A stretch of DNA of 49,867 nt, from contig JAYUMU010000154.1 in NCBI GenBank assembly GCA_043762325.1, forward strand, positions 1 through 49,867, written 5' to 3'. The stretch is from JANXSS01 sp025356535 (lineage in GTDB: Bacteria > Pseudomonadota > Gammaproteobacteria > Burkholderiales > Burkholderiaceae_D). Position 1 is the first letter of the stretch, and every line of letters starts with the position of its first letter. This document shows, piece after piece, positions 32,912 to 40,800 of the stretch. A model generated the notes under the pieces. The model saw nothing but the letters and a program-made list of their open reading frames with translations, did no database searches and was not told where the DNA came from. The translations under genes and the position numbers were made by a program.

Positions 32912-33688
32912 TCAGGCCTGAAGCACCGACGACACCAGCAGTTGTGTGTAGGGATGCTGCGGATCGTCGAGCACCTGATCGGTCAGGCCTTCCTCGACCA
33001 CCCTGCCGCTGCGCATGACGATCAGGCGATGCGCCAGCAGGCGCGCCACGGCCAGGTCGTGCGTGACGATCACCGCCGCCACATGCAGCTCGGCCACCAG
33101 CTGGCGCAACAGGTCGAGCAGCCGCGCCTGCACCGATACATCCAGGCTGGCCGTGGGCTCGTCCATGAAGATCAGGCGCGGCCTCGTCACCAGGTTGCGG
33201 GCGATCTGCAGTCGCTGCTGCATCCCCCCGGAAAAGTCGCGCGGCAGGTCGTCGATGCGTGCCGCGTCGATCTCCACGCGCGACAGCCAGGCCATGGCTT
33301 CGCTGCGGATCGCGCCGTAGTGCCGGGCGCCGACGGCCATGAGCCGCTCGCCGACATTGGCGCCGGCCGAGACGTCGCTGCGCAAGCCGTCACGCGCGCT
33401 CTGGTGGACGAAGCCCCAGTCGGTGCGCGAGAGCAGGCGGCGCCGTGCTTCGCCGATCCGGTAAAGGTCGACCACGCCGTCATGGAGCGTCGAATACAGC
33501 ACGCTGCCCTGGTCCGGCGCGACCTGTCCGGCCAGGCTCTGCAGCAGGCTGGTCTTTCCCGAGCCGGACTCGCCGACGATGCCCAGCACCTCGCCCGGAT
33601 ACACCGACAGGTTGACGGCGTCACAAGCGACATGCGCGCCGAAACGCCGGGTCAGCGCCGTGGCCTGCAGCAGCGGCACGGCGCTCAC
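32912..33688 (-). CDS. phnK: PhnK, C-P lyase ABC-type ATPase
   Basis: ABC ATPase of 258 aa from GTG 33688, which overlaps the phnJ stop as GTGA. Motifs are Walker A GESGSGKTS, signature FSGGMQQRLQIARN, Walker B LIFMDEPTASLD and H-loop VTHDLAVARLL. In E. coli PhnK docks on the PhnGHIJ core complex. The frame stays open upstream through the phnJ repeat tail, but that extension is low-complexity Ser/Ala/Arg sequence and is not part of the protein. Confidence 0.93.
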   Translation of the reverse strand: MSAVPLLQATALTRRFGAHVACDAVNLSVYPGEVLGIVGESGSGKTSLLQSLAGQVAPDQGSVLYSTLHDGVVDLYRIGEARRRLLSRTDWGFVHQSARDGLRSDVSAGANVGERLMAVGARHYGAIRSEAMAWLSRVEIDAARIDDLPRDFSGGMQQRLQIARNLVTRPRLIFMDEPTASLDVSVQARLLDLLRQLVAELHVAAVIVTHDLAVARLLAHRLIVMRSGRVVEEGLTDQVLDDPQHPYTQLLVSSVLQA

Positions 33689-34725
33689 CGGGTCGGCCCG
33701 GCTGCGGCTGCACCGGCGCCGTCCTGCACATGCACCTGCGCGCCTTCTTGCGCATTCGCTTGCGAACGCGCTTGCAGATTCGCTTGCGGATTCGCCTGCA
33801 GATTTACCTGCACATCGTCCTGCAAGGTCGCCTGCGCCTGTTCCTGCCGGTTGCGGCAATAATCGGTATCGCTGCAGACATGCATGCGCCGGCCCTGGTC
33901 GTCGAGAATCACTTCATCGAGAAAGCTGTCGTCGGCGTCGCACAATGCGCAGCGCTCTTCCCAGCGTTCGATCTCGAAGGGATAGTCGTCGAAATCCAGG
34001 CTTTCCACCTTTGTGTAGGGCGGCACCGCATAGATGCGCTTTTCGCGGCCGGCGCCGAAGAGCTGCAGCGCCGGGCTCCGGTGCAGTTTCGGATTGTCGA
34101 ATTTCGGTATCGGCGAGGGCCGCATCAGGTAGCGGCCGTTGACGATCACCGGATAGTCGTAGGCGGTTTCGATCTTGCCCAGGCGCGCGATGTCTTCGTA
34201 GAGTTTCACGCTCATGAGGCCATAGTCGGCCATCGCATGATGCTTGCGCGTCTGTTCCTCGCGCGGCTCCAGCCAGCGCAGCGGTTCGGGAATCGGCACC
34301 TGGTAGATCATGATCTGGCCCGGCGCCAGCGGCGTCTCGGGAATCCGGTGCCGGGTCTGGATGAGGGTGGCCGCGGTGGTCCTGTCGGTGGTCGCAACGC
34401 CGGTGGTGCGGCGGAAAAAACGCCGGATGTTGACCGCGTTGGTGGTGTCGTCCGAACCCTGGTCGATCACTTTCAATACGTCGTCACGGCCGATGACGGC
34501 CGCCGTGACCTGGATGCCGCCGGTGCCCCAGCCGTACGGCAGCGGCATTTCGCGCCCGCCGAACGGCACCTGGTAGCCGGGAATGGCAACCGCCTTGAGC
34601 AGGGCGCGGCGGATCATGCGCTTGGTCTGTTCGTCCAGGTAGGCGAAGTTGTAGCCTTCCTCGGGCGCGGTGGCGGCAATGATGCCGGCGTGTGCGGCGG
34701 CGTCCTTCGTGTCGACGGCGTGCAT
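33685..34725 (-). CDS. phnJ: PhnJ, radical SAM C-P lyase, with repeat tail
   Basis: Catalytic C-P lyase subunit, 346 aa against a usual ~280-300. It cleaves the C-P bond of ribose 1-methylphosphonate 5-phosphate by radical chemistry. The four functional cysteines are visible: CALC, then CSDTDYC 22 residues later, matching the cluster and thiyl cysteines of E. coli PhnJ. ATG 34725 overlaps the phnI stop by one base (TGATG). After residue ~290 comes a Gln-rich tail with Q at every fourth position (LQVN LQAN PQAN LQAR style), absent from standard PhnJ. Confidence 0.95.
   Translation of the reverse strand: MHAVDTKDAAAHAGIIAATAPEEGYNFAYLDEQTKRMIRRALLKAVAIPGYQVPFGGREMPLPYGWGTGGIQVTAAVIGRDDVLKVIDQGSDDTTNAVNIRRFFRRTTGVATTDRTTAATLIQTRHRIPETPLAPGQIMIYQVPIPEPLRWLEPREEQTRKHHAMADYGLMSVKLYEDIARLGKIETAYDYPVIVNGRYLMRPSPIPKFDNPKLHRSPALQLFGAGREKRIYAVPPYTKVESLDFDDYPFEIERWEERCALCDADDSFLDEVILDDQGRRMHVCSDTDYCRNRQEQAQATLQDDVQVNLQANPQANLQARSQANAQEGAQVHVQDGAGAAAAGPTR
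33721..33840 (-). repeat. Ten 12-bp imperfect tandem repeats in the 3' end of phnJ
   Basis: Ten consecutive 12-bp units share the plus-strand core YTGC at a fixed phase, for example CGCTTGCAGATT, CGCTTGCGGATT and CGCCTGCAGATT. They stay in frame and encode a tetrapeptide with Gln at a fixed place. Unit copies are imperfect, so the array is old or under selection for the protein pattern. Confidence 0.85.
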
Positions 34726-35918
34726 CAGGCGGCTTTTTGCGTTGCCGGGCGGGCCTGCCCGGCCTGCGCGGCGGCTGATCCGGCGGGATCGGTTGCGGCC
34801 ACCGGCGCGCCGGCCGAACCTGCCTGGGCTGCGCGGCGCAGGCTTCGCACCAGCGCCAGTTCGGACTGGAAGTCGACATAGTGCGGCAGCTTCAGGTGCT
34901 GGACGAAACCGGAGGCTTCGACATTGTCCGCATGGGAGAGGACGAATTCCGCCATCTGCGCCGGCGCGACGATTTCTTCGCCCAGTTCTTCGGCGCGCAG
35001 GGCGCGGTCGACCAGCGCCATGGCCATGGTCTTGCGCTCGCCATGCCCGAACGACAGGCCGTAGCCACGGGTGAAGCGCGGCGCTTCCTTGTGCGAGCCG
35101 GCAAACTGGTTGACCATCTGGCACTCCGTCAATTCGATGTCGCCGACCTCGATGACCAGACCGAGTTCCTCGCACAGGATTTCGACCGGCACCCTGCCCT
35201 GCCGGATCTCGCCGGCAAACGGATGATTGCGGGCGTAGCCGCGCTGGGTCGAATAGGCCAGGCCGAGCAGAAAACCTTCGTCGCCGCGCGCCAGTGCCTG
35301 CAGGCGGACGGCGCGCGACGCCGGAAAGCGCAGCGGGTCGCGGGTGAGGTCGTCCGGCGCCGGGTCGCCGTCGGGAATGCCTTCGGTTTCGATCAGGCCC
35401 TCGGCGTCGAGAAAATCGAGCACCGGCACGGCCGGCTCGGCCCGGCCCGGAACCGGCGGGGTCGACGGCGCTGCCGCCACGACGAACGCGTCCTGATCCT
35501 GCGCGACCTGCTCGGCCGCCAGTGAAAAATCGAGCAGCCGCTGGGTGTAGTCGTAGGTTGCACCGAGAATCTGGCCGCCCGGCACATCCTTGAAGGTGGC
35601 CGAGATGCGCCGCTCCAGCACCATGCGGCCGGTGTCGACCGGCAGCGTCGCCAGCAGGCGCGGCAAGGTGGTCCGGTAGGCGCGCAGCAAAAAGATCGCC
35701 TCGATGATGTCGCCGGCGGCCTGCTTGATGGCCAGCGCCGCCAGCTCCGGATCATGCAGCGAGCCTTCGCTCATGACGCGCGAGACCGCCAGCGGCATTT
35801 GTTGGCGCACCTGGCTCAGCGTCAGTTCCGGCAACGCCGGATTGCCGCGCCGCTTGCGCGCCAGGGCCACATAGGATTGCTCGATGGCTTTCTCGCCACC
35901 CTTTACTGCGACATACAT
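34725..35918 (-). CDS. phnI: PhnI, C-P lyase core subunit
   Basis: A 397-residue subunit that, with PhnG, H and L, transfers the phosphonate to ribose triphosphate by displacing adenine from ATP. Family blocks are MYVAVKGGEKAIEQSY at the start, RGDEGFLLGLAYSTQRGYARNHPF and FTRGYGLSFGHGERKTMAMALVDRAL. It overlaps phnH by 16 bp and touches phnJ. The C-terminal ~35 residues are Ala/Pro-rich and variable. Confidence 0.95.
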   Translation of the reverse strand: MYVAVKGGEKAIEQSYVALARKRRGNPALPELTLSQVRQQMPLAVSRVMSEGSLHDPELAALAIKQAAGDIIEAIFLLRAYRTTLPRLLATLPVDTGRMVLERRISATFKDVPGGQILGATYDYTQRLLDFSLAAEQVAQDQDAFVVAAAPSTPPVPGRAEPAVPVLDFLDAEGLIETEGIPDGDPAPDDLTRDPLRFPASRAVRLQALARGDEGFLLGLAYSTQRGYARNHPFAGEIRQGRVPVEILCEELGLVIEVGDIELTECQMVNQFAGSHKEAPRFTRGYGLSFGHGERKTMAMALVDRALRAEELGEEIVAPAQMAEFVLSHADNVEASGFVQHLKLPHYVDFQSELALVRSLRRAAQAGSAGAPVAATDPAGSAAAQAGQARPATQKAA

Positions 35919-36538
35919 GGATCATTCTCCGCGGCGACGCTCGGGGCGTCGATCCTGGTGGTGCGTGGCAGGCCGACGATCCGGTCGCCACAGCAGAAGA
36001 CGAGGTCGACGCCGGTCGGAAAACCTGCACCGTTGGCGCGCCACTGTTGATCGAAATCGGCCGGCAGGCCGGCCACATGCAGCGCCTGCTGCCAACGGAT
36101 GCCCGGCCCGCTCAGCAGGCGTTGCGGCCCCCCGGTCAGCGACGCCACCTGCACCAGCAGCAGCGTGGCGCGATCGGGATAGGCCATGCTGCCCTGGGCA
36201 AAGCCGGCCAGCTGCAGGTCTTGGGCATGCGTGACAAGCGCAAAGGTCGCTGCCGTCGGCGCGTCGACAAAGCCGCACCCGCAATGAAACGACAGATACC
36301 CGATGACGCGCCGCGCGCTTGCTTCGTCGTCGACGTCGTGCCAGACCGGCGTATCCGCATCGGCCAGCGTGAGCAACGCAGCGGCCGCGCCGGCGCCCAG
36401 CGGATCGGGGCCGCTTACCGCAACCGGCATTGCCAGGATCGTGCCCGGCTCCGACAGGGCGCCAAGCAGCATCCTGAAGGTGGCCTGGCTGTCGTGCACC
36501 GGGTCGGCAAAGCCGGGCAACAGGTCGCGGGCGTTCAT
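35903..36538 (-). CDS. phnH: PhnH, C-P lyase core subunit
   Basis: A 211-residue subunit of the PhnGHIJ complex. Family landmarks are PGFADPVHDSQATFRMLLGALSEPG near the start and FPTGVDLVFCCGDRIVGLPRTT at the end. ATG 36538 overlaps the phnG stop (ATGA). Its role is structural, within the complex that makes ribose 1-methylphosphonate 5-triphosphate. Confidence 0.95.
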   Translation of the reverse strand: MNARDLLPGFADPVHDSQATFRMLLGALSEPGTILAMPVAVSGPDPLGAGAAAALLTLADADTPVWHDVDDEASARRVIGYLSFHCGCGFVDAPTAATFALVTHAQDLQLAGFAQGSMAYPDRATLLLVQVASLTGGPQRLLSGPGIRWQQALHVAGLPADFDQQWRANGAGFPTGVDLVFCCGDRIVGLPRTTRIDAPSVAAENDPCMSQ

Positions 36539-36990
36539 GCCGCCTCGCCGCGTACCATCGTCATGAAATCGACCCGCGTTGCCTGCGCCTGCCGCAGCGT
36601 CTCGGCCAGCTGCGCGGCCAGCGCCGCTTCGATCGGATCGAGCACCTTGCTGCGCACCGTTTCAGAAGCCGGCGTCTGCAGCAGCGCATCGAACAGCGCC
36701 GCCCACTCCGCATGGCGTACGTCACGCCCGCTGACATAGGCCACGCCCATTTCACCCGACGCCAGTCGCAGCGCGCAGCGGGTGATCGACATTTCGCCGA
36801 GATTGAACTGCGCGCCGGTGCCGCCGGTGCGGGCGCGTACCATGGCCAGACCGACCTGCGGGCGGCGCAGCCAGGTGAATTCCGGCAATGCGCCGAAATC
36901 GGCGAGCGCTGCGCGCAGCACCTGTGGCGGCGCCTTGGCCAGCAGGGACATCCAGCGGGCCCGATCCGGGTTCAGTGAGAGAGTCGACAT
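36535..36990 (-). CDS. phnG: PhnG, C-P lyase core subunit
   Basis: First gene of the leftward phn operon, 151 aa, the normal length. Family blocks are RARWMSLLAKAPP, ARTGGTGAQFNLGEMSITRCALRL and the C-terminal TRVDFMTMVRGEAA. ATG 36990 lacks a ribosome site and coincides with the transcription start expected from the Pho-type promoter at 36997-37030, so the message may be leaderless. The long open frame upstream is the antisense of the second phnM. Confidence 0.92.
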   Translation of the reverse strand: MSTLSLNPDRARWMSLLAKAPPQVLRAALADFGALPEFTWLRRPQVGLAMVRARTGGTGAQFNLGEMSITRCALRLASGEMGVAYVSGRDVRHAEWAALFDALLQTPASETVRSKVLDPIEAALAAQLAETLRQAQATRVDFMTMVRGEAA

Positions 36991-36996
36991 GGCCAC

Positions 36997-37030
36997 ATTG
37001 GAGCATCGGCATGTGAAATCGTGATGACAT
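36997..37030 (-). promoter_or_regulatory. Pho-box promoter for phnG
   Basis: Minus-strand ATGTCATCACGATTTCAC (37030-37013) matches the 18-bp Pho box at about 13 positions. After 10 bp comes TCCAAT (37002-36997) as -10. This puts the start at about the A of the phnG ATG. Confidence 0.5.
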
Positions 37031-37061
37031 TCTGCAAGCCGCATCGTCGCGCATTGCGATG

Positions 37062-37095
37062 ATGTCAAGCGCCGGTCACATTTTGTCGGGACAAT
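37062..37095 (+). promoter_or_regulatory. Pho-box promoter for phnM2-phnN
   Basis: ATGTCAAGCGCCGGTCAC (37062-37079) carries two GTCA half sites 11 bp apart. A -10 GACAAT (37090-37095) follows after 10 bp. Expected start is near 37102, giving a ~96-nt leader before ATG 37198. Confidence 0.55.
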
Positions 37096-37197
37096 GCTGC
37101 AGGCACGGGCAGATGCCCGTGCGCGGCATGCTTGGTGTACGCGGCACGCGTGGCACACCCGGCCGCCTGCCCAACCCGAATTGAAAGAGACGACTGC

Positions 37198-38388
37198 ATG
37201 GCTTACCTGATCCACGGCGGCACGACCCTGACGGGCGACCAAGGTCGCGCCCGGGACTGGAGCGATGCACCGCTTGCCATCGCCGGCGAACAGCTGGTGT
37301 TGCCCGGCGAAACGCAGCGCGAGGCCCGGCGCTTCGATGCCGGCGGCCTCTTGGTATTGCCCGGCATGGTCGACCTGCACGGCGACGCCTTCGAACGCCA
37401 GATCCAGCCGCGCCCCGGCACGATTTTTCCGCATGCGCTGGCGCTGGCCGATACTGATCGCCAGCTGGCCGGCAACGGCATCACCACCGCCTGCCACGGG
37501 CTGACCTATTCCTGGGAAGGCGGCCTGCGCGGCCACGACGCCGCCGTGGCGCTGCTCGATACGGTCGCCTCGCTGCGCGCACGGGCGCAGGTCGATCACC
37601 GCATTCATCTGCGTTTCGAAAACCATCATGCCGACGGCCTGGCCGATGCGCTGGCATGGATTGCCGAAGGCCGCATCGATTTCCTGGCATTCAACGACCA
37701 CCTGCCGTCGATCGCCGCCAAGCTGACCCGCCCGGGCCAGCTGGCGGCATACGCCGAGCGCGGCCGCTGCAGTGACGATGTCTTCATCGCGCGTCTGCAG
37801 CATGCCATGCGCCAGGCCGACCGCACCGATGCCACCGTGGCCAGTTTGGCCGCCGCCTGCCGCGCCCGCGCGATTCCGATGGCCTCGCATGACGATGTCG
37901 GCGCAACCGACCGGCTGCGCTATGAAGCGCTGGGCGTGACGATCTGCGAATTTCCGAAGACCGACGCGGCGCTGCGCACGGCCGTCGACCTGGGCAACCA
38001 GGTCGTCATGGGGGCGCCCAACGTGCTCCTGGGCGGCAGTCACTGTGGCGGCCTGTCGGCGGCGGCGGCCGTTGCCGCCGGCGAGTGCACCATCCTCGCC
38101 TCGGACTACTATTATCCGTCGATGCTGCAGGCCGCCTTCACGCTGGCCGCAGAGGGCTTGTGCTCGCTGCCGCAGGCCTGGTCGCTGGTGTCGGCCAATC
38201 CGGCCAAAGCGCTCGGCCTGGATGATCGTGGCTGCATCGAGCCGGGCCGGCGCGCCGACCTGGTGCTGGTGGACGCGTCGGACGAGACGAACGTGCGGCT
38301 GGCGGCGACCTTCTGCGGCGGGCGCCTGGTCTACTGTGCGCAACCGCAGCGCCTGCAGGGACCCGACCGGCTGGCGCTGGCGGCATGA
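37198..38388 (+). CDS. phnM: Second PhnM-type diphosphatase/amidohydrolase
   Basis: A 396-residue paralog of PhnM. The metal motif is MVDLHGDAFERQIQPRPG, differing from HTDN in the copy at 30986-32119. Other blocks match the family: MASHDDVGATDRLRYEALG, QVVMGAPNVLLGGSHCGG and LASDYYYPSMLQAAF. ATG 37198 has AAAGAGA upstream. It is divergent from phnG and followed after 13 bp by the DUF1045-PhnN gene. It may have the same reaction under other conditions or a shifted substrate. Confidence 0.92.
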   Translation: MAYLIHGGTTLTGDQGRARDWSDAPLAIAGEQLVLPGETQREARRFDAGGLLVLPGMVDLHGDAFERQIQPRPGTIFPHALALADTDRQLAGNGITTACHGLTYSWEGGLRGHDAAVALLDTVASLRARAQVDHRIHLRFENHHADGLADALAWIAEGRIDFLAFNDHLPSIAAKLTRPGQLAAYAERGRCSDDVFIARLQHAMRQADRTDATVASLAAACRARAIPMASHDDVGATDRLRYEALGVTICEFPKTDAALRTAVDLGNQVVMGAPNVLLGGSHCGGLSAAAAVAAGECTILASDYYYPSMLQAAFTLAAEGLCSLPQAWSLVSANPAKALGLDDRGCIEPGRRADLVLVDASDETNVRLAATFCGGRLVYCAQPQRLQGPDRLALAA

Positions 38389-38401
38389 GGGAAATGGCGG
38401 C

Positions 38402-39679
38402 ATGACCCGTTACGCGATCTACTACACGCCCGCGCCGCAGACGCAGTTCTGGCAGCTCGGCTGCTCCTGGCTCGGTCGCGATCCGGCCAGTACCGACATG
38501 CGCCCGCCGCCTCCGGTCGAAGGCATTGCGCCGGCGACGATGGCGGCCCTGACTGCCAGCGCCCGCCGCTACGGTTTCCACGCGACGCTCAAGGCGCCGT
38601 TCAGGCTGGCGCGCGGCTTTGACGAATCGCACCTGCTGGCAATGGCGCAGGCGTTCGCCCGGGTACAACAGCCGGTCGCGCTGCCCGGCATGCAGGTGCG
38701 CGAGGTCGACGATTTCCTTGCGCTCTGCCCGGTGCACGCGGTGCCACGACTCGACGCGCTGGCGATGCGCTGCGTGGCGTATTTCGACGCCCTGCGCGCC
38801 CCGCCCAGCGCCGAGGATCTGGCGCGCCGGCGCCTGGCGCCTCTCAGCACGCGCCAGGAAGCGTTGTTGCAGCGCTGGGGCTATCCCCATACCGAAGAAC
38901 AGTTCCGGTTCCACATGACGCTTGCGAACGCCCCCGCCGCGGCCGACGCCGCCATGGCGCAGGCACTGCGCCATGGCGCCAGCACCCATTTCCGTCCTGT
39001 CGCGGCAAGCGCGGCCGCAGCGGTCGGCGCGGTGGTCGATGCGCTGACGATCTTCAAGGAAGCGCAACCCGGCGCGCCCCTGACGATACTGCACCGATTT
39101 GCCTTCACCGGCGCCGGGCAAAGCGACGGCATGCCGGCAGCGGGACGCCTGTTCTACGTGGTCGGTGCCTCGGGCGTGGGCAAGGATTCCCTGCTGCAGT
39201 GGGTCGGGCAACGCCTGCTCGACCAGCCGCGCGTGCGCTTTGCCACCCGCGCCATCACCCGCCTGGCGCACCCCAGCGAGGCGCATGAACCGGTGGCAGC
39301 CACCGAATTCTGGCAAGAAGCTCGCGCTGGCGGCTTTTCGATGGTCTGGCAGGCCAACGGCGCATGTTATGCCGTGCGACGCGGCATCGAGGCCGAGCTG
39401 CTGGCCGGCTGCGACGTGGTGGTCAACGGCTCGCGGGAATATGCGCCGCGGGTGCTGGAGAGCTTTCCCGACGCCAGGATCGTATGGATCACCGCGCAAG
39501 CGCACATCATCGGGCAACGCCTGGTGGCGCGCCGGCGTGAAAGCGGCGCAGCGCTGCTGCAGCGGGTCAGTCGGGCCACTGCGTTTGCGGTGTCGGAGGA
39601 CCGCAATACGATCCATCTCGACAACAGCGGGCCGATCGAAGTCGCCGGCGCGCGCCTGCTGGCGTTACTGCAGGACTGA
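38402..39679 (+). CDS. phnN: DUF1045-PhnN fusion (2H-phosphoesterase-like plus ribose 1,5-bisphosphokinase)
   Basis: A 425-residue fusion. Residues 1-~230 are the phosphonate-operon DUF1045 domain with the two H-x-T motifs of the 2H phosphoesterase fold (YGFHATLKAP and FRFHMTLA). Residues ~240-425 are PhnN, which makes PRPP from ribose 1,5-bisphosphate, with P-loop VVGASGVGKDSLL and VVVNGSREYAP. In many genomes the two are separate genes. Fusion supports a joint step late in C-P lyase salvage. The 3' end overlaps the convergent HD-GNAT gene by 15 bp. Confidence 0.92.
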   Translation: MTRYAIYYTPAPQTQFWQLGCSWLGRDPASTDMRPPPPVEGIAPATMAALTASARRYGFHATLKAPFRLARGFDESHLLAMAQAFARVQQPVALPGMQVREVDDFLALCPVHAVPRLDALAMRCVAYFDALRAPPSAEDLARRRLAPLSTRQEALLQRWGYPHTEEQFRFHMTLANAPAAADAAMAQALRHGASTHFRPVAASAAAAVGAVVDALTIFKEAQPGAPLTILHRFAFTGAGQSDGMPAAGRLFYVVGASGVGKDSLLQWVGQRLLDQPRVRFATRAITRLAHPSEAHEPVAATEFWQEARAGGFSMVWQANGACYAVRRGIEAELLAGCDVVVNGSREYAPRVLESFPDARIVWITAQAHIIGQRLVARRRESGAALLQRVSRATAFAVSEDRNTIHLDNSGPIEVAGARLLALLQD

Positions 39680-40774
39680 AGCGGCTGTTGCCGGCGGCAG
39701 ATCGATGCCGAAGCTGATGCCATGCCGGGTGAATCCCAGGTTTTCATAAAAGCGGTGGGCGTCTGCCCGCTTGATGTTCGACGACAGCATCAGCTTGTAG
39801 CAGCCGGCTGCCGTCGCCTGCCGCATGGCGTGACGCAGCATGCGGTTCCCCAGACCGGCGCTGCGGCGGTCGCGCTGCACCACCACGGCGTCGAGCAATG
39901 CCTGCTGCGTGCCGTTGTGGGACGGGCTGCAGAAGATCATCAGACTGTAGCTGGCAACCGGCCGGCCGCCTTCCAGCACCAGCCAGGTCTTGAAATCGGG
40001 ATAGCGGGCCATGGTTTGCAGGGTCACCCGCATCTTCTGCGCCGCGTCCGCGTCTTGTGCATCGGCTTTTAGGTCGTCCATCTCCACCATCAGCCGCACC
40101 AGGTGCGCGAGGTCGGCGTCGGTCGCCAGCCGGATCTCGATGTCCGGGCGCTCTGCGTCGCCAGCGCCCGCGGCGCCGTCGGCCGCGCGGCCGGCAGGCG
40201 CGTTTGCCAGTTGCACCTGCTGCGCGATGATCATGAAGTGTTCGAGGCTGCGGGTCGCACGCCCGGGCGTCTTGGCGGCGTCGTCCCAGCGCCGCAGGCA
40301 CACCGCATCGTGCGCATGCCGGCGGGCGGCGAAGGCAGTGGCCTGTTGCGCGGAATACGCACCGCCCTGCCAGACCAGGCTTTGCCTCGATGCTGCCGAC
40401 AGGGTATCCGCATAGCCCGGCTCGACTGCGCACAGGTAGCGCTTCGCATCGACGTGCAGCCGCACCGGTTCGGTCACGTCGATGCCGAAGAGCCGGCCCA
40501 GCAGACGGGCCGCCAGGTCGCTGTGCGCGCTTTTCTCGTCGTCGGCTTCACCCGCCATGTGGCCGAGGTCGTGCAGAAGGGCCGCCGTGATCAGGGCCGG
40601 GCTGCTGCCGCAATCCTCGGCCAGCGTCGCACACTGCAGCGCATGCGCCAGCTGCGTCACGGCCTCGCCGCCGTAGAGCGCCCCGCCGCGGCGCGTCATG
40701 GCCTCGCTGATTTCGTCGAGCGATTCGAAGGCCTGCGCCAGGGTGTCGCCGGAGGCAGAATATGCTTGGGTCAT
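39665..40774 (-). CDS. PhnZ-like HD-domain oxygenase fused to a PhnO-like GNAT acetyltransferase
   Basis: A 369-residue fusion. Residues 1-~185 are a phosphonate-type HD domain with the ligand set of the di-iron oxygenase PhnZ: H44, H68-D69, H72, H84, H107 and D164. The substrate-gating pair Y34-x2-E37 is also kept. A 25-residue Ala/Gly linker leads to a GNAT domain (~211-369) with acetyl-CoA loop RSAGLGNRML. PhnO-type enzymes acetylate aminoalkylphosphonates; PhnZ oxidatively cleaves hydroxylated ones. GAGGACC precedes ATG 40774. It lies after phnE. Both activities are inferred from motifs. Confidence 0.85.
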   Translation of the reverse strand: MTQAYSASGDTLAQAFESLDEISEAMTRRGGALYGGEAVTQLAHALQCATLAEDCGSSPALITAALLHDLGHMAGEADDEKSAHSDLAARLLGRLFGIDVTEPVRLHVDAKRYLCAVEPGYADTLSAASRQSLVWQGGAYSAQQATAFAARRHAHDAVCLRRWDDAAKTPGRATRSLEHFMIIAQQVQLANAPAGRAADGAAGAGDAERPDIEIRLATDADLAHLVRLMVEMDDLKADAQDADAAQKMRVTLQTMARYPDFKTWLVLEGGRPVASYSLMIFCSPSHNGTQQALLDAVVVQRDRRSAGLGNRMLRHAMRQATAAGCYKLMLSSNIKRADAHRFYENLGFTRHGISFGIDLPPATAASVLQ

Positions 40775-40800
40775 GACAAATGGTCCTCGATGGCAAAAGG

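Noticed and set aside
33721..33840. CRISPR-like array
   Set aside because: Units are 12 bp, contiguous without spacers and in frame with phnJ.
33689..33859. N-terminal extension of PhnK
   Set aside because: It is the phnJ repeat read in another frame; GTG 33688 overlapping the phnJ stop fits the family start.
37000..38403. Extension of the phnG frame over the second phnM
   Set aside because: PhnG has its normal length from ATG 36990; the rest is antisense of phnM2.
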